A stretch of 64,000 nucleotides of DNA from Vanrija pseudolonga. Taxonomy: Eukaryota > Basidiomycota > Tremellomycetes > Trichosporonales > Trichosporonaceae. Positions within the stretch are counted from its first letter, which is position 1. Each line of letters starts with the position of its first letter. Under the pieces are notes generated by a model. The model saw nothing but the letters and a program-made list of their open reading frames with translations. It did not search any database and was not told where the DNA came from. The position numbers and the translations under genes are program-made. Of this stretch, positions 11,972 through 21,560 are shown in pieces. The DNA is taken from NCBI RefSeq assembly GCF_020906515.1, contig NC_085849.1, forward strand, positions 1,612,001 through 1,676,000, written 5' to 3'.

Positions 11972-12495
11972 GCCAGGCAACCCTCCAGCCTCCCCACCTT
12001 TACTTTCCTCCCACCGTCCACCCATAGTTGCTCCCCTCCTTTGGTTCAGATGCCGCAGACGGTAAGCCGGACTGGGTTCAGGGTGAGACCTCATGCCTCA
12101 CTCGCCTAGCTAGTTAGTTGGGGGTAAGCAATACATATCACACAACAATCCTAATCGCGTGCGACTCGCCGACGACGTCATTATAGCGGGAGGATGGCAC
12201 ATTTGTAATTACCTTGGGTCTCGTTATTATAATACTCCCATTTACCTCCCATTTACTCCCACAGTTCCAATATGCCGCCGGGTCAAATGTTGTTTACGGG
12301 GCCCCAACTATCTCTCACCCTCCCTCTCGGTGTCGAGTTCCGGCCTCCGCTCCGGCCCATCGAGGAGCGGCTACGGCAGCCCCGAAAGTTGGACTCGGCA
12401 GTCCGTCAAACCACCGCACATGGCATCCTAGCCATCTCGCCATCGCTCCATTCTCCACTAGACTCTTAGAGTAGACAGACAGACAGACCTGCAAA
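11741..12495. other. divergent promoter region, acidic protein and THI20
   Basis: 755 nt between two genes facing away from each other. It includes seven CAGC units (11941-11968), G-rich runs near 11815-11840 and an AT-richer patch around 12180-12260. No reading frame here is credible. Confidence 0.5.
11941..11968. repeat. (CAGC)7 tetranucleotide repeat
   Basis: Seven perfect units in the divergent promoter region, followed by the degenerate CAGGCCAGG. Confidence 0.8.
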
Positions 12496-14510
12496 ATGAG
12501 CGCTGCTGGCAGTCTCTCCCTCGCGCCCGTGTCCCAGCCCCATGTGCTGACCATCGCTGGTGAGCGGTCTGCCCTCCCAGTCCCCAAGAGCCCGCGACTG
12601 ACTTGCCCGCAGGCAGCGACTCTGGTGGCGGCGCTGGTATCCAGGTAGGTTAGGTCGTGTCGACGACCACGTCGTCGCTCCCAGCTCAGCTTCTCACGCC
12701 ACGCCCAGGCAGACCTCAAGACCATCGCCGCGCTCGGCGGCTACGGCTCGAGCGTCATCACGGCGCTCACGGCCCAGAACACGCTCGGCGTGCAGGGCGT
12801 GCACCATGTGCCTGCCGACTTTGTGATCAAGCAGGTAGGTACGGCGCCGCTAAGACGCCGACTAACACGCCCAGCTCGACTCGCTCTTCTCCGACGACCT
12901 GCGCCCCGACGCGATCAAGTTTGGCATGCTTGCGCAGGCTGACACGATCTCGGCCCTCGCCAAGTTCTTCGCGGAGCTCGGCGACGCCAAGCCCTTCTTG
13001 GTGCTCGACCCTGTCATGGTCTCGACGTCGGGTCACACGCTGCTGCCCGACAGTGCGACGCGCGCGCTGGTTGACGAGCTCCTCCCGCTCGTGAGCCTCG
13101 CGACGCCCAACATCCCCGAGGCGGTCGTGATCGCCTCGTCGAAGGGCGAGGCGCTGCAGCAGCCCAAGACGCTCGATGACCTCGTCGCCCTCGCTGCCGC
13201 ACTGAGGGAACGCACAAAGGTCCCCTCGGTCCTCCTCAAGGGCGGCCACCTCAGTCTCCCCCGCAAGGACGTGACCGCCACTGCCAAGGCGCGCGGCCTC
13301 TCGGTGCACTGGGACGCGTCGGGTGAGATCAACGAGGACGACGGTGTCGATGTCGAGGTCATCTCAGACTGGCTCGTGTCCGAGGGCCTTGCCGCTGCCT
13401 CGCCAGACGTCATTGTCGACATCCTTGTCGATGCGGCCGGCACGCGCCTGTTCGTCGGCACCAAGGTCGAGAGCAGCTCCACCCACGGCACGGGCTGCAC
13501 GCTGTCCGCTGCGCTTGCTTCAAGCTACGCGCTCGAGACCAGGCGGAACGGCAAGGCGGCCGCTACCATCTCGACCGAGGCGGTGGGCCAGGCGATCGAG
13601 TACACGCAGGGTGCTATCGCCGCGGCTTTCCCCCTCGGACGCGGACACGGCCCGCTCAACCACTCGTACCTGCAGTCCCAGCGGACCATCCCTCAGTGAG
13701 CTTCCCGCGACCGGATGACAGCTGACTCGAACCCCAGGCCATCGGCACACAACCCCACGCCGTTCATCTCGTACCTCATCCGCTCGTGCCCCGATATGTG
13801 GCGCCAGTACGTTCGCCACCCGTTCGTGGACCAGATCGGCAAGGGAACCCTCCCGCTGCCCGCGTTCAAGCACTACATCGTGCAGGACTACCACTACCTG
13901 CGCCACTGTGGGTGACGAGAATTCGCGCACATGCTGACCCATTCAGACGCCAGAGCGCACGGTCTCGGCGCGTACAAGTCGACCGACATGGAGTCGATCA
14001 AGGCGTTTGCCGAGATTGCTCTCCACATTGCCGCCGAGTCGACCATGCACGTTGCCGTGAGTGCGACTGCGAGAGTCGGGAGTGCTAACGACCCAGATGT
14101 GCGAGAAGTTTGGCGTTACCCCCGAGGAGCTGCACTCTGCACCCGAGTCGGCCGCGTCGGCGGCCTACTCGCGGTTCATCCTCGACATCGGCACGCAGGG
14201 CGACGTGCTGGACCTGTACGTGGCTGTCGCGTCCTGTCTCATCGGCTACGGCGAGGTCGGGCTGTGGCTCCAGCGTCGCCTGCAGACAGGGCAGGCGACG
14301 CTCGAGAACAACCCGTATGCGCGCTGGATCAGCGACTACTCGGGAGGCGAGTACATTGGCGCCGTGCGCCGCGGTATCTCCAACCTCGAGCGCCGCATCG
14401 CCGCCGACCCCCCCACGCCCGCACGCCTCGCTCGCCTCACTGGTATCTGGCAGGAGGTTGTTCGCCTGGAGCGTGACTTCTGGCAGATGGGCCTCGACCA
14501 GAGCTGGTAA
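12496..14510 (+). CDS. THI20: HMP/HMP-phosphate kinase fused to TenA thiaminase II
   Basis: Thiamine pyrimidine synthesis and salvage. The ThiD half phosphorylates hydroxymethylpyrimidine and HMP-P; the TenA half hydrolyses thiamine breakdown products. Seven exons: 12496-12559, 12613-12644, 12709-12834, 12875-13695, 13738-13907, 13947-14056 and 14097-14510, for 578 residues. The ThiD part (about 1-350) begins with the substrate loop [19 protein letters not shown], has [13 protein letters not shown], and carries the anion-hole motif [15 protein letters not shown] with the conserved Cys. The TenA part (about 360-578) shows [32 protein letters not shown] and [15 protein letters not shown] with the nucleophile Cys. 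The same fusion occurs in Saccharomyces Thi20. The TenA domain becomes continuous only after three introns of 39-42 nt are removed. I found no TPP-riboswitch-like structure in the introns or leader. Confidence 0.95.
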
Positions 14511-14683
14511 CCGATCTTGGTATCAAACAAAAACAAAACAAAACAAAATAGATGACTATGTATGCACTCATAATGCTCAACGAGGTTGCCTCTTCTGCGG
14601 GCTACACAATAATCCATCTCTCATGGAACTTCCACAGACCACTAACACAAGCTACGGATACTATCAACACCAGACAAGCGCGC

Positions 14684-16481
14684 TTAGGCAGCAGCGGGAG
14701 CCTTGTAAGCCTGCATACAGTGTCAGCGCTTGTCTTTAAGAACGAATCCAGACTCACGGCCATCTCAGCGTCGAGCTCCTCAGCCGTCTTCTTGGCGGGG
14801 CGAGGGGCCGCGGCGCGGCGCGGGGCGGGCGCACGGCGGCCACCACCGGCAGTCTTGCGGGCGTTGGGGGCAGGGGCCACAGGGGCCACACGCGAGGCGA
14901 GCGACTGGAGAGCGTTGGGGTCGATGGCGATCTCAACCTTCATGGGCTTCTCTGTTGGACGAGACATCGCATGAGGGAGATGTGTTTGAAGTGGAGATGA
15001 AGCGGGTAGTCGAAAAAGGGAAATGTTTGATGTGGGTGGTTGGCGGATGATGGGTTGGTGGTCGATGCAGTGGAGAGTGGTGTTGCAGTGTGTACAGTGG
15101 TGGTTGTTGATACAGTGGTTGTCGATACAATTGTAGAGTCGATTGTCATGATTGTGGGAAGCGAAGTGCAATGCAGTGCAAACAAAATGCGAAAGGCGCT
15201 CATCAGCGCCTGGTCATCGGGTTGAAGCTGGAGTCGAGAAGGAGCGAGAAGGAGCAGCCGCCGCGCGCTGCTGAGCGAAACCCCCGTCTTGCGCAGAGAA
15301 CCCGCTCGCGCGTGCGTAACTCGATACGATCGTTCTGGACGATCGCACAGCCAGTAGGGCCCCCAGATCGTTGACCATTATACACAGTAAGAGCATCCTC
15401 CTGCGCATCTCCTGCCGCAGAGTCGAGGCCTTCCTTGACCAAGGAAGGGAGCGCGGTGGCTCGTGCTTCTATTGGCGCTAGTCCACCGTGGCGCCGTCTT
15501 GAGGACGGGCTCGATCTTGAGATCAGCAGCAGGATGGCAAAGCCACCTGGCCACAGGTGCGGGTTGTAAGTCACGCTAGCCAGGCGAGCTGGTAGCAGAC
15601 AATCCCCGTCGACCTCGGTGTGCCGTCCTTCCCCCATGTGTGAACATCAAAGGCCGAGAGACCAGCGCGGCACTATCCGTCTTGCCTGTCCTTGCCTGTG
15701 TGGTTGCGGCGGACGTCTGTCCTTACACTCGGGCGCTTACGCGGGCTCACTCAACAGCGGCGGCGGTGGGGAGGGAGGAATGGAAGTGAAGCAGATCAGC
15801 AGAGAAAGAACACTAACGGTTGTCGATCATCCTGTTGTTGTCTGGGGGCGGTGTATCAGTCACCCGATGCGGAAGGTGGGTGGCAACAGAAGAAACATAC
15901 ACGTCGCGTGGGCCTTGTTGGCGTCGCCCTTGTTCTTGAAGAGAATCGTGGCAACACCATTGCTCTTGCCCGAGCTGTTGTAGCTCAGGTGCACCGAGCG
16001 GACGGGGCCGACGGTCGACTGGAGGAGGTCGCGGACGGCGGCCTCGGTGACGTCGGCCGGGAGGTTAGAGATGATGATCTTGGTCGCCTCAGCCGTCAGA
16101 GGCTTTCCACCCTTGGCGGGAGGCGCAGCGGCGCCGCGCGCCACCTGGCTACCCGTCTTGGGGGCAGCGCCGGCGTAACGGGCACGCGCACCGCCAGCGG
16201 CGGGAGCGGCACCACCCTCGGCACGACCACCGGCACCGCGGGGACCACGACCACCGCCGCGACGGCCACGGGGCTTGGAGGCGATGAGCTGTTGGGTACG
16301 ACGCGTGTTCCGAACGGCGGCCACGAAGTGGTGAGGTGCGCGGGGAGCATACAGGTGACGCGTCAACGAGTTGTGGTGTAGCAAAGGAGAGAGCGCGTCA
16401 GCGTTGAGGCGTTCGAGGCGACAGTGATCGCAGAGCGAGACGGACCTCGTCGAGCGGCTTGTCGATGTCCATGGAGGCCAT
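14684..16481 (-). CDS. YRA1: Yra1/ALYREF mRNA export adaptor
   Basis: Couples spliced or mature mRNA to the export receptor via the helicase Sub2/UAP56 and the TREX complex. Five exons: 16481-16446, 16288-15901, 15841-15818, 14951-14758 and 14710-14684, for 222 residues (yeast Yra1 is 226). The N-terminal UAP56-binding box reads MASMDIDKPLDELIASKPRG. An RGG-rich stretch follows, then the RRM (KIIISNLPADVTEAAVRDLL, VHLSYNSSGKSNGVATILFK) and a post-RRM KVEIAIDPNALQSLASRVAP, which matches the 'SLADR' block of the family. The C-terminal box is KKTAEELDAEMAAYKAPAAA. The last two exons could be mistaken for a separate gene starting at an ATG at 14967. The joined reading ...YNNRMIDNQKPMKVEIAID... 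and the second UAP56 box show that they belong here. Intron 1 has the unusual donor GTCCGT and intron 3 the donor GTTAGT. Intron 3 is 866 nt; see its own entry. Confidence 0.9.
14952..15817 (-). other. long intron 3 of the YRA1 homologue
   Basis: Intron of 866 nt with donor GTTAGT (15817) and acceptor CCAACAG (ending 14952). Most other introns in the window are under 80 nt. If it is retained, a TAG stop falls in the donor itself, right after IDNR, which would remove the C-terminal UAP56-binding box. Budding-yeast YRA1 also has one unusually long intron with poor splice signals, used for negative autoregulation. I see no clear consensus branch site next to this acceptor. Confidence 0.8.
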
Positions 16482-17923
16482 TGTGGTGGTGTTTCTAGGA
16501 TGGTTGGATGTGAGGGATGAGAAGGAGGAGTGAATTGAAGACGATAGGTGGCAACAATCGAGCTGCTGATATGGCTGGTGATGGACAACGTGCACGCAGG
16601 CAGCGAGCGACGGCTGCTCGGCGTTACACCCATGAGGCGGGGTTGAAAGGGGGGACCACATAAGAAAGAGGAGAGTGCGGAATCAAAATTCAAATGAGTG
16701 AGTGATCGCCCATTGACCATTGTGGCCAGTGAGGCGTTGAAGACTCCCTCCAGGCCTTTGGTGACCGAATGTAAGTACGTATGGCAGTGGGCGGGCATCG
16801 GGTGCGGGCATGCGGGCGGGAGCATGCTTGGCAGAGCTCATTGTCACCTCGCAGACAATGCTCTGGGTACGGCAAGGCCCAAGGCGGTTCCGCACATTTG
16901 TCGCAGGGAACACAAAACACGCGGGTTCCAGGAGAAACCTTAAGTCTGTTTAGCTTTCGTTCAAACCCGGATGCTGCTCCAGTGACGGCGGTTTAGTCAC
17001 CAGATCAACAACAACAACCAGAAACGCACCAAGGTTTGCACAAGATGCTTCGTTGAAAGCTAAGATACCTATGTGCCTTCTGTTAACCTTCTGGGGCGAT
17101 ATTGGAGCGCGCGCTCACCTCGCTGCTGGGCAGGAATGTGCCATGTGCCTCGTAGATAAGTGCCTCGAGAGAGAGAGAGTCCAGTCCTCCGCGTCTCCGC
17201 GTCTGCCCACTCGAACTCCTCCTCTCGGCACTTCCCTGACGGTTGCTTTCAAGCCAGTCAGCCACACTTTCACCGTCGCCGCCTTGTTGTTGTCAGTCCT
17301 CGTTTCCCGCCATTCTCAGGCATCAGGTACCCCCGCGCGCCGGCAAGTATGTATGATTCGACCAACTGTAAATATTGCGTTTTGGCAGCGAGCACACACT
17401 CCCAGTGACTGTTTTGCCGCGGCACCCTGTTCGTTTTGTTCTGGTCGTGAGGCCACGACACCCCCTGTTTCATCGCGTACTGATGCGGCGCGGTGTCACA
17501 ACGCCGTTGTCTGTATGTGGGCGTGGCCATTTGCACCCTGGCGGCTGCGCCGTCCTCCTCCTCCTCCTCGACGACAAGGCACAGAGGGGGAGCGGAACAC
17601 GCTTTGCGCAGTGGAGTGCGTCGTCGTGGCGAGGCGACTGACCACCAACCCAGTTCTGCGGACGGGGAGCGGGGCCTTGGCGTGCCGGCCGTGGCAGTAG
17701 AGTGGTAGCAGCGAGGAAGTCGGACCTCGGCGGACGCGTGTCTATCCTCCAAGCGCAGCAGCCGCACGAGACGAGCGGAAAAAGTAGCAGCAGCAAGAAG
17801 CATGAACAGAACAGACGCGAACTGTTTTATATCTACTCAAACTCTGTTGTCGCTCACCCAGTGTGCCCGTGCGACACTAGCTCAACTCTCCGAGCGACCC
17901 CTCTCGTCTTATCTCGACCAACA
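16482..17923. other. divergent promoter region, YRA1 and SGNH gene
   Basis: 1.44 kb without a credible coding exon. A TTTATAT patch at 17823-17829 lies about 100 nt before the SGNH start and may be its TATA region. CT-rich sequence near 17540-17580 is read only in shadow frames. Confidence 0.5.
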
Positions 17924-19743
17924 ATGTTCACAGGACGGCGAGGAACCGCCAGACTAGGCGTGTTCTTGTACCTCGTAGTGCTGGCCGTGACGCTGTACGC
18001 AGCGTTCGGCGGCAGCTCGCTCGAGCTCAAGGACGGCCTGCGGCTGAGCCAGTTGGGGAAGCTCACGGAGCGGGACCAGTGGCGGGCGTTCCCCGATGTG
18101 GCCGGCGGCGCCGGCGCACCACCATCAACACCGCCGCCACCACCGCCGGCCCCGGTGGCACCAGTGAACATCTGCACCGCCGGGCCGGTCGGCAAGCGCC
18201 TGTGCGCCGAGTGGGGGTGAGTCCGGCCCCGGTGCTGTCGTGCGAGCTTTGAGCTGACGCCTGCCACCAGCGAGGCAGCCGTGACCCGCCTCGTAGCGTA
18301 CGGGGGCACGAACCACCGTATCCGGCGCGCCCTGGCGCGCATGCGCGCCGGCAAGCCGTTCAGCATGGGCACGCTCGGCGGGTCCGTGTCGTCGGGGCAC
18401 GGCATCCGGAACCAGGGCAACAGTCGGTACGCGCCCAGCAACCTCAACGTGCGCCTCTTCTCGTGGCTCAACGCCACGTTCCCGGCGCCGGGGGGCAGCG
18501 CGTTCGAGCCCGCCGAGAAGAGGGACGACGTGAATGTCTATGTTAATGGCGCGGAACCGGCACGCGGTGAGTTACGCTAGCGGCCAAGTTATGGTTATCG
18601 CTATCTATCGCGTGCCGCGGCGGTGAACAAACCGAATACTTTATTATTCCCCGAACCGCCCATCCTGACACCACACCCCAGGCTCGGACTACTTCTCGAT
18701 GTGCAGCAGCCTGCACCTCCCCGACGAGCCAGACCTGGTCATCATCGAAGTTGGTGAGTGTGCGTGATGCGTGACACTGCTGACAGCAGCCATCAACGAC
18801 CAGGTCGGGACGCATAACCTTGTCCCCGTCGAGCTGCTGATACGCCAGATGCTCGAGCTGCCGAGCCAGCCAGGCGTGCTGGTCTTCAAGTGAGCCGCCA
18901 CCGCGCACCAAGCCCCTACCGCCTCACTAACCACCCCACAGCGTCTTCGGGCTCATGTTCGAAGCGATCCAAACGGGCGGCGACCTGACCATGGGCGTGA
19001 GCCAGTTCTACGACGTGCCCACGCTGTCTTTGCGCAACGCGATGCTGCCGCTCGTCCCGCAGAACAAGTCGCTCATCCTCGACTGGTTCAACCACGAGAA
19101 CGACCACCCGGACCGCGAGACGTTCAAGGGCGTCGACCTGCGGCATCTCGGCAACATCGGGCACGAGATCGCAGGCGACATGATGGTCGCGTACATGGAG
19201 CTGCAGGTGGCCGAGATGGACGCGATCGAGGCGGCCGCGGGGCCCGGGTGGTCCATTGACAGCCTGTACCCCGCGCCAGCGCTGTTCCCGGGGCTCGTAA
19301 CGAAGAAGTTTGACCCTGCGCTGGTCCCCCCCGGCCCGCTCAAGCCGACGTGCATCGCGACAAACTCGGACAAGGCGCCCTTCGAGCCCAAGACCCAGAC
19401 GGGGTGGCGCAAGTGGGCGTGGAAGGACAAGAAGTACCTGATTGCCGACGAGCCCGGCGCCGAGTTCGAGTTCGAGGTCGCCGTGTCCCACGGCACCATC
19501 ATCCTCTACTACCTCCGCTCGCGCGAGTTTGGCCTAGGCAACCTCGAGTGTGATCTTGTGGGCGAGCCACACCGCCGTAAAGTCATCAAGGGGTACTGGG
19601 ACCAAAAGTTCAACATTGGCCAAAGCGACAGGTGGGATGGGCTCAACCCAGGGACGTACAACCTCAAGTGCACCCTGCTCGACCAGACAGACGACCCCAA
19701 GGGCGGCAAGGAGTTTAGACTCATGGCACTCATGACCATCTAG
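17924..19743 (+). CDS. type II membrane SGNH-hydrolase-like protein (capsule-associated type)
   Basis: Five exons: 17924-18216, 18271-18566, 18682-18753, 18790-18889 and 18942-19743, for 520 residues. A single hydrophobic anchor near the N-terminus (about 11-30, LGVFLYLVVLAVTLYAAFGG) is followed by a Pro-rich stalk (about 65-85), so it is probably Golgi/secretory with its C-terminal part in the lumen. The SGNH/GDSL core shows block I MGTLGGSVSSGHG with the candidate Ser, a turn VEVAINDQ resembling the Asn block, and block V DLRHLGNIGHEIAGD with the Asp-x-x-His dyad. Genes of this type are annotated as 'capsular associated protein' in Cryptococcus and relatives, where polysaccharide O-acetylation or deacetylation is suspected. 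The exact substrate is unknown. The C-terminal ~200 residues form a second, beta-rich part I do not recognise. Intron 3 is only 36 nt; its acceptor could shift by three bases. Confidence 0.82.
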
Positions 19744-20199
19744 ATGCGGCGCGCGTGCGTGCCGCCACAATGCCATACTTCGCATACAGTTTCATCATTT
19801 ACTATGGATATCTTGCAAGGGATGGAGTGCTGCGACGGGCTTGGTCCGTGGGCTTTTGTGGGTGCTGCTGTGCTGTCCATGAGCTTGCCCTGCTGTGACG
19901 GTGCCACACTGGTGGTGCCACCCTTCCCCAGTCCACTACGATGTCAAGTCGGTATATATTTGAAGTCAAGCATACGCTCAGTGAGCGCCCGGCAGCGTGA
20001 ATGAGTGTACGCAGTACCTGCCTTTCGGAGTACGCAGCGGCGGTTCGAGGAGCACCCATTAAGAACCTGTCCCAGCCCTGTAACCAACATCTGTAGAGCT
20101 GCGCCGTCACGTCGACTTACACCACCCCAAGCCACCATCCCATCCCGCGCCACATGCCCAGCGATGCATCGTCATGCCATTCTAATGTTACAGCTCTCT
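19744..20199. other. convergent 3' spacer, SGNH gene and translin
   Basis: 456 nt between two stop codons that face each other. It contains a TATATATTTG patch at about 19952, suitable as a 3'-processing element. There is no coding signal. Confidence 0.5.
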
Positions 20200-21157
20200 C
20201 TAAGCGGTCGTCGCGGGCCCAAGGCCGCGCAGCGTAAGGTCGTACACGACGTCCTCGCAGCGCTTGAGGTCGTACTTGAGGGAGTCAAACTTGCGGCGGA
20301 GGGCGTCGTTGCGGAGGTTGAGCTGGGCGGGGTCAGCTGCGCACCGCGGACAAGGGGCCCTCAGCAAACACTCACCATCGAGTAGCTCGCAAAGATGTCG
20401 TTGACAAAGCTCGCTATCCTTCCGGGCAGGGCGAAGCTCTGCGCCGTCACCGAGTTGACCGACAAGCGGGGCTGCGGCGTTAGCTGAGTTCTGTTGTCCG
20501 CTGCTACCCACCAGCTCGTTGACCATGCCGATCACGCCCTGGAGGTACTCGTCCGAGGTGAGCTGGAGCTCGCCAATATCCTCGCCCTGGACTGATGTAT
20601 TGTCAGCCCTGACCCGCATGAGCGCACTCACGGCCCATGAGCGACGCGGCGGTGAAGGCCGGCACGAGCTCGTCGTGGAGGATGAAGCGCGCGAGGGCGA
20701 TGTTGGTCACGAGCGACTTGAGGAGCGGCGCGACGGCGAACTGGTATCTGGGGTCGTCAGAGCTCGTCGTGGGGCTGCTGAGCTCACCGGTAGAACTCGC
20801 CCTTGGGGATGAGGGCGGCAATGGCGACCCAGTGCGGGTGCGCCGTCGCGATGGTCTCGAGCGCCTTGGTCGCGATGGCCTCGTCTGTGGTGTGGGTGAG
20901 CTAGCGTCGATGACTACCAAGCTCTACACGACGCACGCTTGGCCGCAGGCGACGAGTGCAGGTGGTTCAGCTCGGCGGTCGAGGTGCGCACAATGTCCTC
21001 GACGGGCTCGGTCGACTCGCGGATAGTCTGGGACGTGAGCTAGTTCCCTGGTTGGTATGCGCCAGCTCACCTTCTTGAGGGCCGACTCGCGCTCGAGCTG
21101 CTGGATGGCAGAGGTGAGCGTCGACTCGACGCTGGAGCGCTCAGATGCGGCAGACAT
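20200..21157 (-). CDS. translin (TSN) family single-stranded nucleic-acid binding protein
   Basis: Translin binds single-stranded DNA and RNA. With its paralogue TRAX it forms the C3PO ribonuclease, which removes small-RNA passenger strands and tRNA fragments. Seven exons: 21157-21071, 21027-20937, 20884-20788, 20747-20632, 20591-20512, 20471-20376 and 20322-20200, for 229 residues (human translin 228). All-helical protein. Diagnostic blocks are ESTEPVEDIVRTSTAELNHL, GEFYRYQFAVAPLLKSLVTN, LTSDEYLQGVIGMVNELPRL and SVNSVTAQSFALPGRIASFV. The end is NLRNDALRRKFDSLKYDLKR followed by CEDVVYDLTLRGL, almost identical in pattern to animal translin. Every intron is 40-56 nt. No TRAX gene is in the window. 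The leucine-rich C-terminus used for oligomerisation is kept. Confidence 0.95.
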
Positions 21158-21560
21158 GGTGTGATAGGGTATGGTTCAGTCACAACAGACGGTGTGGATG
21201 ATGCGTTCACCTGGGTGGACCTGCACGAGCGCTGTTGCTTGAACTTCTGAGTTCGTCACGTGACTGCGGAGTCCCCAACGACGACATCGCCTGATGCGAT
21301 GCGAACCAACCTCCTCGTCCTGAGAGGTCGATCTTGGCATCCAACGATCCCATTGTCTACACAAGAGAGACGACAGCATCGCGCGCACCGCACCTCGCAG
21401 CAGCGTGTGCACCGGCGGGACATCCAGCCCAGCAACATACAACCACAACAACACCCTTATTGAACACTCCAACTCGGCCGCACACGCACGTCGTATCGGT
21501 CGCATCACACTCGTAACCTAACCACACACAACACATCAACCCACTCACCACCCACCAACC
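21158..21560. other. divergent promoter, translin and SVIP-like gene
   Basis: 403 nt shared by two genes facing away from each other. The last 200 nt before 21561 are CA-rich and G-poor on the plus strand (ACACACAACACATCAACCC type), typical of a 5' leader here. Confidence 0.5.

Noticed and set aside
12496-14510. A TPP riboswitch in the THI20 leader or introns
   Set aside because: Fungal TPP switches have a recognisable CTGAGA and a conserved thiamine-binding core. Nothing similar lies in 12200-12496 or in the short introns.
14684-14967. A separate small two-exon gene starting MSRPTEKPMK
   Set aside because: The ATG at 14967 is real, but the downstream peptide is the conserved C-terminal half of Yra1. 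The acceptor at 14952 joins it in frame to the RRM exons.
16930-16990. Possible tRNA (a B-box-like CGTTCAAACCCGG)
   Set aside because: No matching A box or acceptor and anticodon stems can be drawn around it. I scanned the window by eye for tRNA-like folds and none was convincing; a tRNAscan-SE run would settle it.
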